A stretch of 15,742 nt of DNA from Globomyces pollinis-pini (lineage: Eukaryota; Chytridiomycota; Chytridiomycetes; Rhizophydiales; Globomycetaceae). A program made the translations under genes and the position numbers. The stretch covers positions 1 through 15,742 of the forward strand of contig MU621457.1 of NCBI GenBank assembly GCA_025399215.1, read 5' to 3'. Every line of letters begins with the position of its first letter. Position 1 is the stretch's first letter. The notes below the pieces were generated by a model. The model did not search any database, was not told where the DNA came from, and saw only the letters and a list, made by a program, of their open reading frames with translations. This document shows, piece by piece, positions 8,304 through 15,388 of this stretch.

Positions 8304-9482
8304 TCACTTTAACATTTCAATATTGCTAACTATCAATTCTGATTTCAGAATTAGAGTATATGAATATATAGGTAAATCCCCTTTGAATTCGGTTACTTTA
8401 CATACTCTTGTTTGCGCTGAACCACCAAATGCGTGTACAGCCTGCTGGATTTTCCCTTCAAAGAGGGTCATATAAGGAACATCATTGGTAACAATACGGT
8501 ATTTAAAGTCCCCCCTAGATGAAGAAGACATTACAAAGTAATGATCCTGTGTTGCAAAGGTGATGGAGTGTTGTTGCCCATCGACTATAAAGTGACATTT
8601 CCCGCTTAGAGAAGGAATAGATGGACCGTATTGATTCTTTCCGCAGTTTGAATTGATCAACAATAACGGACATCTAGATTCATGTGACATTTTCGTGGTG
8701 GAATGACTAAAGATTTGACGAGCCTCATCCAAATCCTGACATAATTCAAGTGCTTTTGGAGTATCAATATACTTGAAGTCAAATCTATCCATGATTGCAT
8801 TTCTAATAAACTCCGCTTCATCATTTCTTCCATCTACTTTCATCCTTTCCCAGACTGCTTTGAATAGTTCAAACTCTTCCTGCTCCCAAACATTATCGAT
8901 AGATAGATGTACTAAATCTTTAACAAAATAACCCGGTAATTTGTATAATTCATTCTTGTATTCATCAGAAGCAGCTATTTTTCGAATCGCATTGGTAAAG
9001 ATTGCAGTATGTTTCGTATCCATGGCTATATAAAATCCTTTTAATGATGATACTAGCATCTGAATTTTATCCATAGAATTAAGCGTTAGTTGATGTAAAA
9101 GTGCAGGATTGGTAAGAACACTTTCAATTAACTCTTTCAAACAATCCAGTTGAAAATAATCAGCAGCTTGATATAAAATATCCACTGGTTGTCCATTCTG
9201 AAGCCATGAAATGACCTGTTGAAATTCAAATTCACCATAAATGGTATCAAATACAGCGTCCAGTATTGGAGGAGGGAAGTTACTATCAGACAAATCAATT
9301 CGATCCGAATCAAAACTTTGGAAAGTGTTTCTAAAGTAATCTGAACGTATAGCTAAAATGGCTTTATGATAAGAATGTGTTTTTCCATTGTATTCTACTT
9401 TAACATCCGAGAAAGCTTTACTGTGTCGAATTGTCTTTATCTTTGAAAGTAACTTGAAGCAAGTGGTATTTTGTGCCATCAT
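8304..9482 (-). CDS. BTB/POZ-domain protein, paralogue A
   Basis: An intronless member of a local family of three. BTB/POZ domains dimerise and often link substrates to cullin-3 ubiquitin ligases, but no substrate domain is named here. The BTB core reads SDVKVEYNGKTHSYHKAIL then SDYFRNTFQSFDSDRIDLSD and LDAVFDTIYGEFEFQQVI. It is followed by a helical, BACK-like linker with FELFKAVWERMKVDGR and FDFKYIDTPKALELC, and a beta-rich C-terminal domain ending in YSYTLILKSEL. The frame is open up to an ATG at 9623. The start at 9482 (or the adjacent 9479) is preferred because MAQNTT aligns with MSQSKS of paralogue B, while the 47 upstream residues have no counterpart. It is transcribed away from paralogue B. 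Confidence 0.85.
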   Translation of the reverse strand: MMAQNTTCFKLLSKIKTIRHSKAFSDVKVEYNGKTHSYHKAILAIRSDYFRNTFQSFDSDRIDLSDSNFPPPILDAVFDTIYGEFEFQQVISWLQNGQPVDILYQAADYFQLDCLKELIESVLTNPALLHQLTLNSMDKIQMLVSSLKGFYIAMDTKHTAIFTNAIRKIAASDEYKNELYKLPGYFVKDLVHLSIDNVWEQEEFELFKAVWERMKVDGRNDEAEFIRNAIMDRFDFKYIDTPKALELCQDLDEARQIFSHSTTKMSHESRCPLLLINSNCGKNQYGPSIPSLSGKCHFIVDGQQHSITFATQDHYFVMSSSSRGDFKYRIVTNDVPYMTLFEGKIQQAVHAFGGSAQTRVCKVTEFKGDLPIYSYTLILKSELIVSNIEMLK

Positions 9483-9737
9483 TTTGATATGGATTTTGTT
9501 AGTAATTTTGGAAACATGAAATTCTTCTTGTTTCTGGGTGGCATGTTTGACATGAAACAACCCAATTTGGAAACACTGGTCCTTGATATGTATAGTTAGT
9601 TCATTTTTGAATAGAATCATCAACTTTCAAGCTGATCTGGTTGAACCAACTTTCCAGATTCTCCAATTCAAAATCCAAAAGAGAAAATAATCACCCCAAA
9701 CACGCTGAAACTTGATTTTTTTAGTAGTACATTGTAA

Positions 9738-9836
9738 TCCATAGTAGTGAAAACTGAAAACCCAAAAAAAGTAGTTCATAATCTTTACTACAACCATATT
9801 AGTCCATAGTAGTCCAAAGTAGTCTCATAGTAGTCC
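9738..9836. repeat. short TCCATAGTAGT repeat cluster
   Basis: Exact TCCATAGTAGT occurs at 9738-9748 and 9803-9813. TCCAAAGTAGT follows at 9813-9823 and TCTCATAGTAGT at 9823-9834, giving a period of about 10-11 bp over the last three copies. A related TAGTAGTAC lies just left at 9722. The spacing of one helical turn suits a cluster of factor-binding sites, but replication slippage could also make it. Confidence 0.6.
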
Positions 9837-10038
9837 TTATTATTGCTGGTGTTTACTGTCACAAACTTACTAGAAATTTGAAAGTGGAATTGTGACTATA
9901 TTAGTTGAACCTTCATTTCATAGCCAACACATACAAATGCAAAATCTTAAAATTACAGGTTTCCAGGTTTTTGAAGTTTTTCACACATATTAATCGCGTA
10001 GATAAAATCCGTCATTTTCAATTAAAATAATACTCCCA

Positions 10039-10068
10039 CAAGTTTTCTTTTATTTGTGAGAAAACTTG
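10039..10068. repeat. 10-bp perfect inverted repeat upstream of BTB-B
   Basis: CAAGTTTTCT at 10039-10048 and AGAAAACTTG at 10059-10068 are exact reverse complements separated by 10 nt. The centre is about 38 bp upstream of a TATA-like box. Confidence 0.6.
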
Positions 10069-10104
10069 CGTGTAATGTGTCAAAAATTGGTGTGATTATA
10101 TTAC

Positions 10105-10111
10105 TATAAAA
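10105..10111 (+). promoter_or_regulatory. TATA-like box of BTB-B
   Basis: TATAAAA lies 27 bp before the ATG at 10132 and 36 bp before the in-frame ATG at 10141. With a usual TATA-to-start distance of about 30 bp, the second ATG would be the first one on the transcript. Confidence 0.4.
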
Positions 10112-10131
10112 CTAGGCAATACATATGAAAA

Positions 10132-11292
10132 ATGGAACATATGTCTCAAAGTAAATCAGCTTCATACAAAAAATATTTGGTTAACCTCTCCAAATTGAAA
10201 TCTATTCGCAGAAACAAGATACTTTCGGATATTGATGTGTTTTATAATCAGAAATCCCATTTCTACCATAAATCTATTCTAACAATTAGGTCAGATTACT
10301 TCGAAGCTTGTTTTGAAAGTTTTAATTCCGATCGAATTGATTTGTCTGATAGTAACTTCCCTCCTCAGGTATTGGATGCTGTATTTGATACCATTTATGG
10401 TGAATTTGAATTTCAACAAGTCATTTCATGGCTCAAGAATGGACAACCAGTGGATATTTTATACCAAGCGGCCGATTATTTTCAGCTGGAATATCTAAAA
10501 AACTTGATCGATGGAATTCTTACAAGTTCCAAATCATTTTTGCCTGGAACTATCACGTTTGATTCAATTGAAAGTATCAAGAATATCATGGAGTCGGTGG
10601 AGGGATTTTATCTTACTAGTAACACCAAATTTACAAAACTCATCACCAATGAAATTAGAAAACTAGCCGCATCTGAAAAGTTTCGGGAACACTTGCATAG
10701 GTTACCGGTGTACTTAGTCAATCAATTAGTAAAAGAGGGTATAGATGGTATTTTGGACAGTGATGAGTTTGAACTCTTCAAAACAGTCTGGGAAAGAATG
10801 GAAGCGGATGGAAGAAAAGAAGAAGCAGAAGTTATCAGGAATTCAATCATGGATCGCTTTGATTTCAAGTATATTGATATTTCTAAAGCATTGGAAATAT
10901 GTCAAAGCTTGGATGATACACGTCAAATCTATTCACCTTCAACACCTAAAATTTCCAATGAAATTAGGGTTCAGTTTTCGATTAGTAAAAATCTCAATTA
11001 TTATAATAATGTAAATAATTATAGTTGGGTATGCGAACCAAGTATTCAGGGCAAGGCAGAAAATATATCGTTTACAACCATGGATAAATCAATAATAATG
11101 AATTCAACGTGTACTGACAGGTACCATTACAGTATTGTTACAGACAGTCTATCACGGAAGATAATGTTTAAAGGTGTAATCAACTCAACGTATACAACAG
11201 TGTGTTCCTTGATAGAATTTGAAGAACGCATGGGAGATTCAAAAGCATTTTCGTATACTCTAATACTAAAACCAAAACTGATTTTTAGTTAA
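10132..11292 (+). CDS. BTB/POZ-domain protein, paralogue B
   Basis: An intronless 386-residue protein, the closest relative of paralogue A. The BTB domain spans about residues 25-130 (SDIDVFYNQKSHFYHKSIL, then LDAVFDTIYGEFEFQQVI). A helical linker runs to about 270 (FELFKTVWERMEADGR, FDFKYIDISKALEIC). A divergent beta-rich C-terminal domain ends in FSYTLILKPKL. Residues 65-120 are almost identical to A, down to many silent positions, whereas the middle and C-terminus are far less alike. The start may be 10132 or 10141; the latter aligns with A and suits the TATA box. A small out-of-frame ATG at 10124 overlaps the start. AATAAA at 11291-11296 overlaps the stop. Role inferred only from the fold: an adaptor or oligomerisation protein. 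Confidence 0.88.
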   Translation: MEHMSQSKSASYKKYLVNLSKLKSIRRNKILSDIDVFYNQKSHFYHKSILTIRSDYFEACFESFNSDRIDLSDSNFPPQVLDAVFDTIYGEFEFQQVISWLKNGQPVDILYQAADYFQLEYLKNLIDGILTSSKSFLPGTITFDSIESIKNIMESVEGFYLTSNTKFTKLITNEIRKLAASEKFREHLHRLPVYLVNQLVKEGIDGILDSDEFELFKTVWERMEADGRKEEAEVIRNSIMDRFDFKYIDISKALEICQSLDDTRQIYSPSTPKISNEIRVQFSISKNLNYYNNVNNYSWVCEPSIQGKAENISFTTMDKSIIMNSTCTDRYHYSIVTDSLSRKIMFKGVINSTYTTVCSLIEFEERMGDSKAFSYTLILKPKLIFS

Positions 11293-11339
11293 TAAAGTGA
11301 AATTCCGGCTTAAGACCATACAATTTCGTGACGAGTTGA

Positions 11340-11564
11340 CATGGTAAATATAAGATTGATACATTTTTTATACTTGAAGCAAGAAAAAGATTGAGATACA
11401 TATTTAAATCAACAAGAAGAGTTGAAGAAATTATAATAAAGAATCTGAAGGATTATGAGAAACTTGATATTGTGAATTATGCTGCTCATATTGTGTCTTA
11501 CAACATTCTCATTTTAGATAAAGCGAGTCCACTAAAGCATATAATATTGACCACGTTGTTATAG
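11340..11564 (+). pseudogene. ATG-less open frame, possible gene remnant
   Basis: Between BTB-B and BTB-C there are 74 sense codons between a TGA and a TAG. The composition is protein-like: IFKSTRRVEEIIIKNLKDYE, then LDIVNYAAHIVSYNILIL. There is no ATG at its start and I do not recognise the family. It does not resemble the C-terminal domain of the neighbouring BTB proteins. It could be a relic exon of a lost gene, an exon of an unrecognised spliced gene, or chance. Confidence 0.3.
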
Positions 11565-11578
11565 TGTCCCCAAATAGG

Positions 11579-11624
11579 GTGTGAAAACAGTGTGAAAAAA
11601 AGGCCATTCCTAAATGTATAAAAG
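11579..11624 (+). promoter_or_regulatory. BTB-C promoter: GTGTGAAAA direct repeat and TATA box
   Basis: GTGTGAAAA occurs at 11579-11587 and 11590-11598, one helical turn apart. TATAAAAG follows at 11617-11624, 45 bp before the ATG of BTB-C. The arrangement looks like an upstream activating element plus a TATA box. Confidence 0.5.
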
Positions 11625-11668
11625 GATAAAAGTTTATGAAATGAATCAAAATTCTACTTCACTGATTC

Positions 11669-12799
11669 ATGGAACAAAATAAACCAAAAGCTGTACCAGA
11701 AACTGGAGATTTGACCAAGGCGTTTTCTTTACAAAGATGCTCTGATATCACGGTAATTTATGATGGAAAGAAACATTACTTTCTAAAGTGCATCCTGTCA
11801 AACGAATCTGATTATTTCCGTGGCTGCTTTGAAAGCTTTGATAATAACATCTTAGATTTATCAAACAGTCTATTTCCTCCATTAGTACTAGATGCAGTCT
11901 TCAGTGCAATTTATGGTCAATTCAAATCAGAAGATATTATCAAATGGCTTCAGGATGGAAAACCAGTAGATATTCTTCATCAAGCAGCCTGCTACTTTCA
12001 ATTTGACCGACTGAAAGATATGATTGAAGAAATCCTTATGTGTCCAGATTTTGAATCTCCACCAGATTTAAACTTCAACTGCTTGGACAAAATCTTTCCT
12101 GTTATCAAGTCATTGAAAGATTTTTACATATATGATGTAAGGAATCTCACTGCAAAAATCACCATGGAAGTAAGCAGAAATGCCATTGCAAGAGAAATCA
12201 GAGAAAACTTGTACAAATTACCAGGTTATTTTTTAAAAGAATTAGTAAAATGCTCGATTTACAAACTATGTGATATTCAAGAGTTTGAACTGTTCAAGTC
12301 AGCTTGGAAACGAATGAAGGTTGATGGACGAGTTGATGAAGCTGTGATTGTTAAAGACGCGATCCTCCACCGTTTTGATTTCAATTACATTCAGCATAAA
12401 GAGGCATTTGAATTGGTAAAAACAAATGATGATATGTGTAAAATTGTAATACCAAAAATACCGAAAATGACAAATGAATACAGGTTTAAATTACCTCCTA
12501 TATTCAATAACCAATTATCGTCTTCTCATGAGATGGCCATTAACGGGGAAATGCATTACATTAATTGTTCAACTTCAACCCAATCCGATTCGTTGGTTAC
12601 GCTTAGTATCTACCCTCCATATCCTGGTAGTTGTTATTACTGCATTTCTAGTTACAATAATCCCCATCAAATCATTTTCACTGGTTCTGTTACGGATTAC
12701 GAAGTGGAAAAGATAGGATATGTTTCAGCATTACCACCTGTGATTGGTGGTTATGTTTTGACCGTCAAGAGAGACATTCACAGACCAAACGAATGGTAA
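11669..12799 (+). CDS. BTB/POZ-domain protein, paralogue C
   Basis: An intronless 376-residue protein with the same plan as A and B but clearly more divergent. The BTB domain is at about residues 20-125 (SDITVIYDGKKHYFLKCIL, SDYFRGCFESFDNNILDLSN, LDAVFSAIYGQFKSEDII). The helical linker carries FELFKSAWKRMKVDGR and FDFNYIQHKEAFELV. The C-terminal beta-rich domain (about 265-370) ends in GGYVLTVKRDI, matching YTLILK in the paralogues. The common ancestor therefore already had all three parts. The ATG at 11669 is the first in frame. AATAAA lies at 12806-12811 just after the stop. Confidence 0.87.
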   Translation: MEQNKPKAVPETGDLTKAFSLQRCSDITVIYDGKKHYFLKCILSNESDYFRGCFESFDNNILDLSNSLFPPLVLDAVFSAIYGQFKSEDIIKWLQDGKPVDILHQAACYFQFDRLKDMIEEILMCPDFESPPDLNFNCLDKIFPVIKSLKDFYIYDVRNLTAKITMEVSRNAIAREIRENLYKLPGYFLKELVKCSIYKLCDIQEFELFKSAWKRMKVDGRVDEAVIVKDAILHRFDFNYIQHKEAFELVKTNDDMCKIVIPKIPKMTNEYRFKLPPIFNNQLSSSHEMAINGEMHYINCSTSTQSDSLVTLSIYPPYPGSCYYCISSYNNPHQIIFTGSVTDYEVEKIGYVSALPPVIGGYVLTVKRDIHRPNEW

Positions 12800-13225
12800 T
12801 TGTTGAATAAATATTATTGCAAAAAATTATTGAAATGAAAGAAATCTCTCATAGAGGAGTGATTAGAAAATAATCATGTAGAGTAGATTATAACTGAAAA
12901 ACCGTAAAACGGTAAAACTTGAACAGTTTGTTTCAGAAGTAATTGTTCATAAACACCAGACAAGTACATCATCAAAAGAATCCGAGGAATATTTACACAA
13001 TTTACAATTGCAACGTTAAAACTGCCATCCAATCTGTGTGAATACTATGCTGAAGTTTGTGGTAGTTTCAAAATGAGAGTCAGAGTGTTTCTATCCAGAT
13101 AGAGAAATTCTTGGTCAAGATCCACATTCCAATAGTGTTACAAAATCCATTTTATTAATAAATAACAACAAACATCAATTTAGCCATGCAAGGCACTGAA
13201 GATACATCATCTCCAAAAAAATTCA
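12800..13225. other. gap between BTB-C and the TMEM41-like gene (convergent 3' ends)
   Basis: About 425 bp. It contains the BTB-C polyadenylation signal at 12806 and an ATG-less 34-codon open stretch near 12920-13020 without recognisable features. No RNA gene or repeat is seen. Confidence 0.4.
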
Positions 13226-14371
13226 TCAAACCATATCAACAACAGGTAACAAGGGTTCCTTGGATCCTTCACCAAAATAAGCAAGTATTCGTTTTTTATA
13301 CAGTACTGGTACAAGAATAATCAAAACAAGGATGACTAGTTGAATGAGAACCCAAAACGTTAGTATATCGGATATGGAATTGATGGTTGATAGAGTGAAT
13401 GCTGCTTGGATACATACATAACTGTATGGTATTAATCCTATAATGTTAAAAATTGGTTTAGTATATAGAAGTGTGGTTGTTTGGCAGGATCAATATGAGT
13501 TTTCCCACTTAGTGTAAACACTCTTGGTATTTCAGCAGAGCAACACTAAAGTTTACAAACAGTGAAAATTATAATTGCGATAATCATATATAAGTGATGT
13601 CGAATATGGGAAAATTGTCGAATACTTACCAATCAGGGTGGACAGAAAGAATGCTGGAAGTGGTACACCAACATATGGAGATGCCAAAGCTAGTAACCAC
13701 CCTGGTATTATGGGAAATACCCTCAAAGCCACTAGAAAAGCCAGCAAATTATTCCGATTGGCATCCACTTTAATCTTCATTGACTGAATAGATGACATTG
13801 GAACACAGACGCCAAATACCAAATGACCGAGTACATCTTTGGACATGATGTAGGTAATTGAACTTCCTACAAAGTGAGTTTATGTGATAGGCGTTTAATT
13901 GAGTGAGTATAGTGAATGTGATTGATGCATGCGTTCACCAAGTAATATAATAGTATTCAGTGATTGTTTTATGGGTGTACCTAGGGCAGCGTATAGACAT
14001 ACGAGTGGTAAAGCATAAAATCCAAATAGAGTTCCGGCGAGTATATTGAGCAAAGCAGCACCAGGTATTCCAAAAGCTTGTTTGAACAAGAATACGAGAG
14101 TGAATAGGACAAAAACATTCCAAGATTGAGAGTCTCTGTATTCTTTTCTATAATTTTAGTAAGTATTTAAGAAGATAAGATTGATATTTATGATAATAAT
14201 GAGTTGATAATATTACAGAGAAACAGCGAGTAGTTTAATATCTATTAAAGAATGAGGGTATTTGATAGCAGGTAAAGTAGCAGCATAACGTAAGATAACG
14301 GTAACCCAGACAAAGACTACTACAGCCAATATCAATGCCTTGCTGATCTTTCTACTCCGCAGTATTGACAT
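13226..14371 (-). CDS. TMEM41-like VTT-domain (DedA/Tvp38 superfamily) membrane protein
   Basis: The animal homologue TMEM41B is an ER lipid scramblase needed for autophagosome and lipoprotein formation; the same biochemical role is inferred here. Four exons (transcript order): 14371-14217, 14147-13981, 13866-13630, 13437-13226. The introns are 69, 114 and 192 nt, and the exons sum to 771 nt, giving 256 residues. An N-terminal membrane segment (ALILAVVVFVWVTVIL) is followed by KYPHSLIDIKLLAVSLKEY. The VTT signature comes next: FLFKQAFGIPGAALLNILAG, TLFGFYALPLVCLYAALGSS, FLVALRVFPIIPGWLLALAS, PYVGVPLPAFFLSTLIGLIP. A last hydrophobic segment precedes the TGA at 13226-13228. Its introns are longer than those of most neighbours. 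The frame stays open upstream to about 14441, where CTAACCCTAG looks like a branch point and acceptor, so a further 5' exon is possible. Confidence 0.9.
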
Positions 14372-14532
14372 TTGATTGTGTACTGATTCAGATTGCTTAC
14401 TCTTGTATGACTTTTCTTGGTTACGTAAGACGAAGGGTTTCCTAGGGTTAGTTATTCAAACCATTTCCTGAAAGTATTGGAGTTGAAGCAGAGTTTAACC
14501 AGCTTTGTAATAACATCAAAGGACCTGTTCAG

Positions 14533-15164
14533 ATGGTGTTGAAAAAAGACATTATTTGGTGCATTCATTACAATATGTTCTTGGATTTGAAACCAGTGAA
14601 TGAAACTAAACTCCTTCCTCGTCACTTATCCTACATTATCAAACAATTCAGAAAAGGAGCTGCTTTTCTTGACGATTTCATCCAAGCTCTTCCCGGGGAA
14701 CTGGCCCAGAAAGTTGAAGAGTTAATGGAGCGCCAAAGAAAATTGTCTTTAGACGATATGCGAGAATTGATAAACTTGATAACGGATAACCGAAGGGCCC
14801 TTAAAGCAGTAAAAGACTGCTATACACAAGACATCTCAGAAGCAACCAGAAAAATGTCATTTCATCTGATGAAAATGGTCAGAGTATTTGATAGATAAAA
14901 GGTTCGACGTCATCAACAGGACGAATCTCTCAAATATTTGAAAAACAATTTCAGTTTATTTCGCTTAACTGTCATGCTGATTTAGCTATAGTGAAGACTG
15001 CCAAAGATTATTCTGTGTCAAAAACTCTCTATATTGGAGTTTCAAAACGTCCCTACTGTTGCTGCCATTATTTTTCAAAGCAGTTGAAGAAAACAAAGTA
15101 CGGATTTCAGCATTTCTATTGTTACGACTCTCGGCAAATTGTATGGCAAGTGGAGCAGAATTGA
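14533..15164 (+). CDS. deaminase-fold (OTT_1508-like) fragment, possibly a pseudogene
   Basis: Proposed exons are 14533-14883 and 14955-15164, joined across a 71-nt GT-AG intron (14884-14954). The first part is helical (AFLDDFIQALPGELAQKVEE, then LSLDDMRELINLITDNRRAL). The second resembles the zinc-deaminase core of fungal OTT_1508-like proteins: NCHADLAIVKTA, then LYIGVSKRPYCCCHYF. From memory, the family has HAE and a PCxxC pair. Here HAD replaces HAE and the first Cys position is Tyr, so activity is doubtful. The frame is open upstream from a TAG at 14449, with coding-looking residues (PFPESIGVEAEFNQL) before the ATG. The TMEM41-like gene on the other strand leaves no room for the usual long N-terminal part. 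After the TGA at 15162 the same frame looks coding again (GIDTVITILKEYQR) across a second TGA. Best read as a truncated, decaying copy. Confidence 0.5.
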
Positions 15165-15388
15165 AAACTGTTTTGAAAAGGAATTGATACAGTAATTACT
15201 ATTTTAAAGGAGTACCAAAGATGATCAAGACCGTGAAACATTAGCATCATAAAAAATTATGTGAAGAAGAGACTGCAATTTAGTGTGGAAAGTTAACATT
15301 CAGGGAGAATTATAGCTGTATAGATGGTATCAATGTTCCTTTAGTATTTTAGGCTATTTGGTGAAGGAATTTCTTTCCCGAAAATTCA
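15165..15388. other. gap between deaminase-like fragment and Crinkler-like gene
   Basis: About 220 bp. Its first third seems to carry the decayed tail of the upstream fragment (to about 15220). The rest would be the promoter of the next gene; no clear TATA box is seen. Confidence 0.3.

Larger units (their letters stand above)
9483..10131. promoter_or_regulatory. divergent intergenic region between BTB paralogues A and B
   Basis: About 650 bp (about 510 if A starts at 9623) from which two paralogues are transcribed in opposite directions. It contains a cluster of TCCATAGTAGT-like repeats (9738-9836), a 10-bp inverted repeat (10039-10068) and a TATAAAA box (10105-10111) facing B. No gene is seen. 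Confidence 0.5.

Noticed and set aside
12474..12716. 80-codon plus frame inside BTB-C
   Set aside because: Alternate-frame shadow of the BTB-C tail, which aligns with its paralogues in the main frame.
13186..13323. 45-codon plus-strand ORF (MQGTEDTSSPKKF...) with a possible GT donor after CAACAG
   Set aside because: Most of it is antisense to the last exon of the TMEM41-like gene, which is well supported; no family resemblance.
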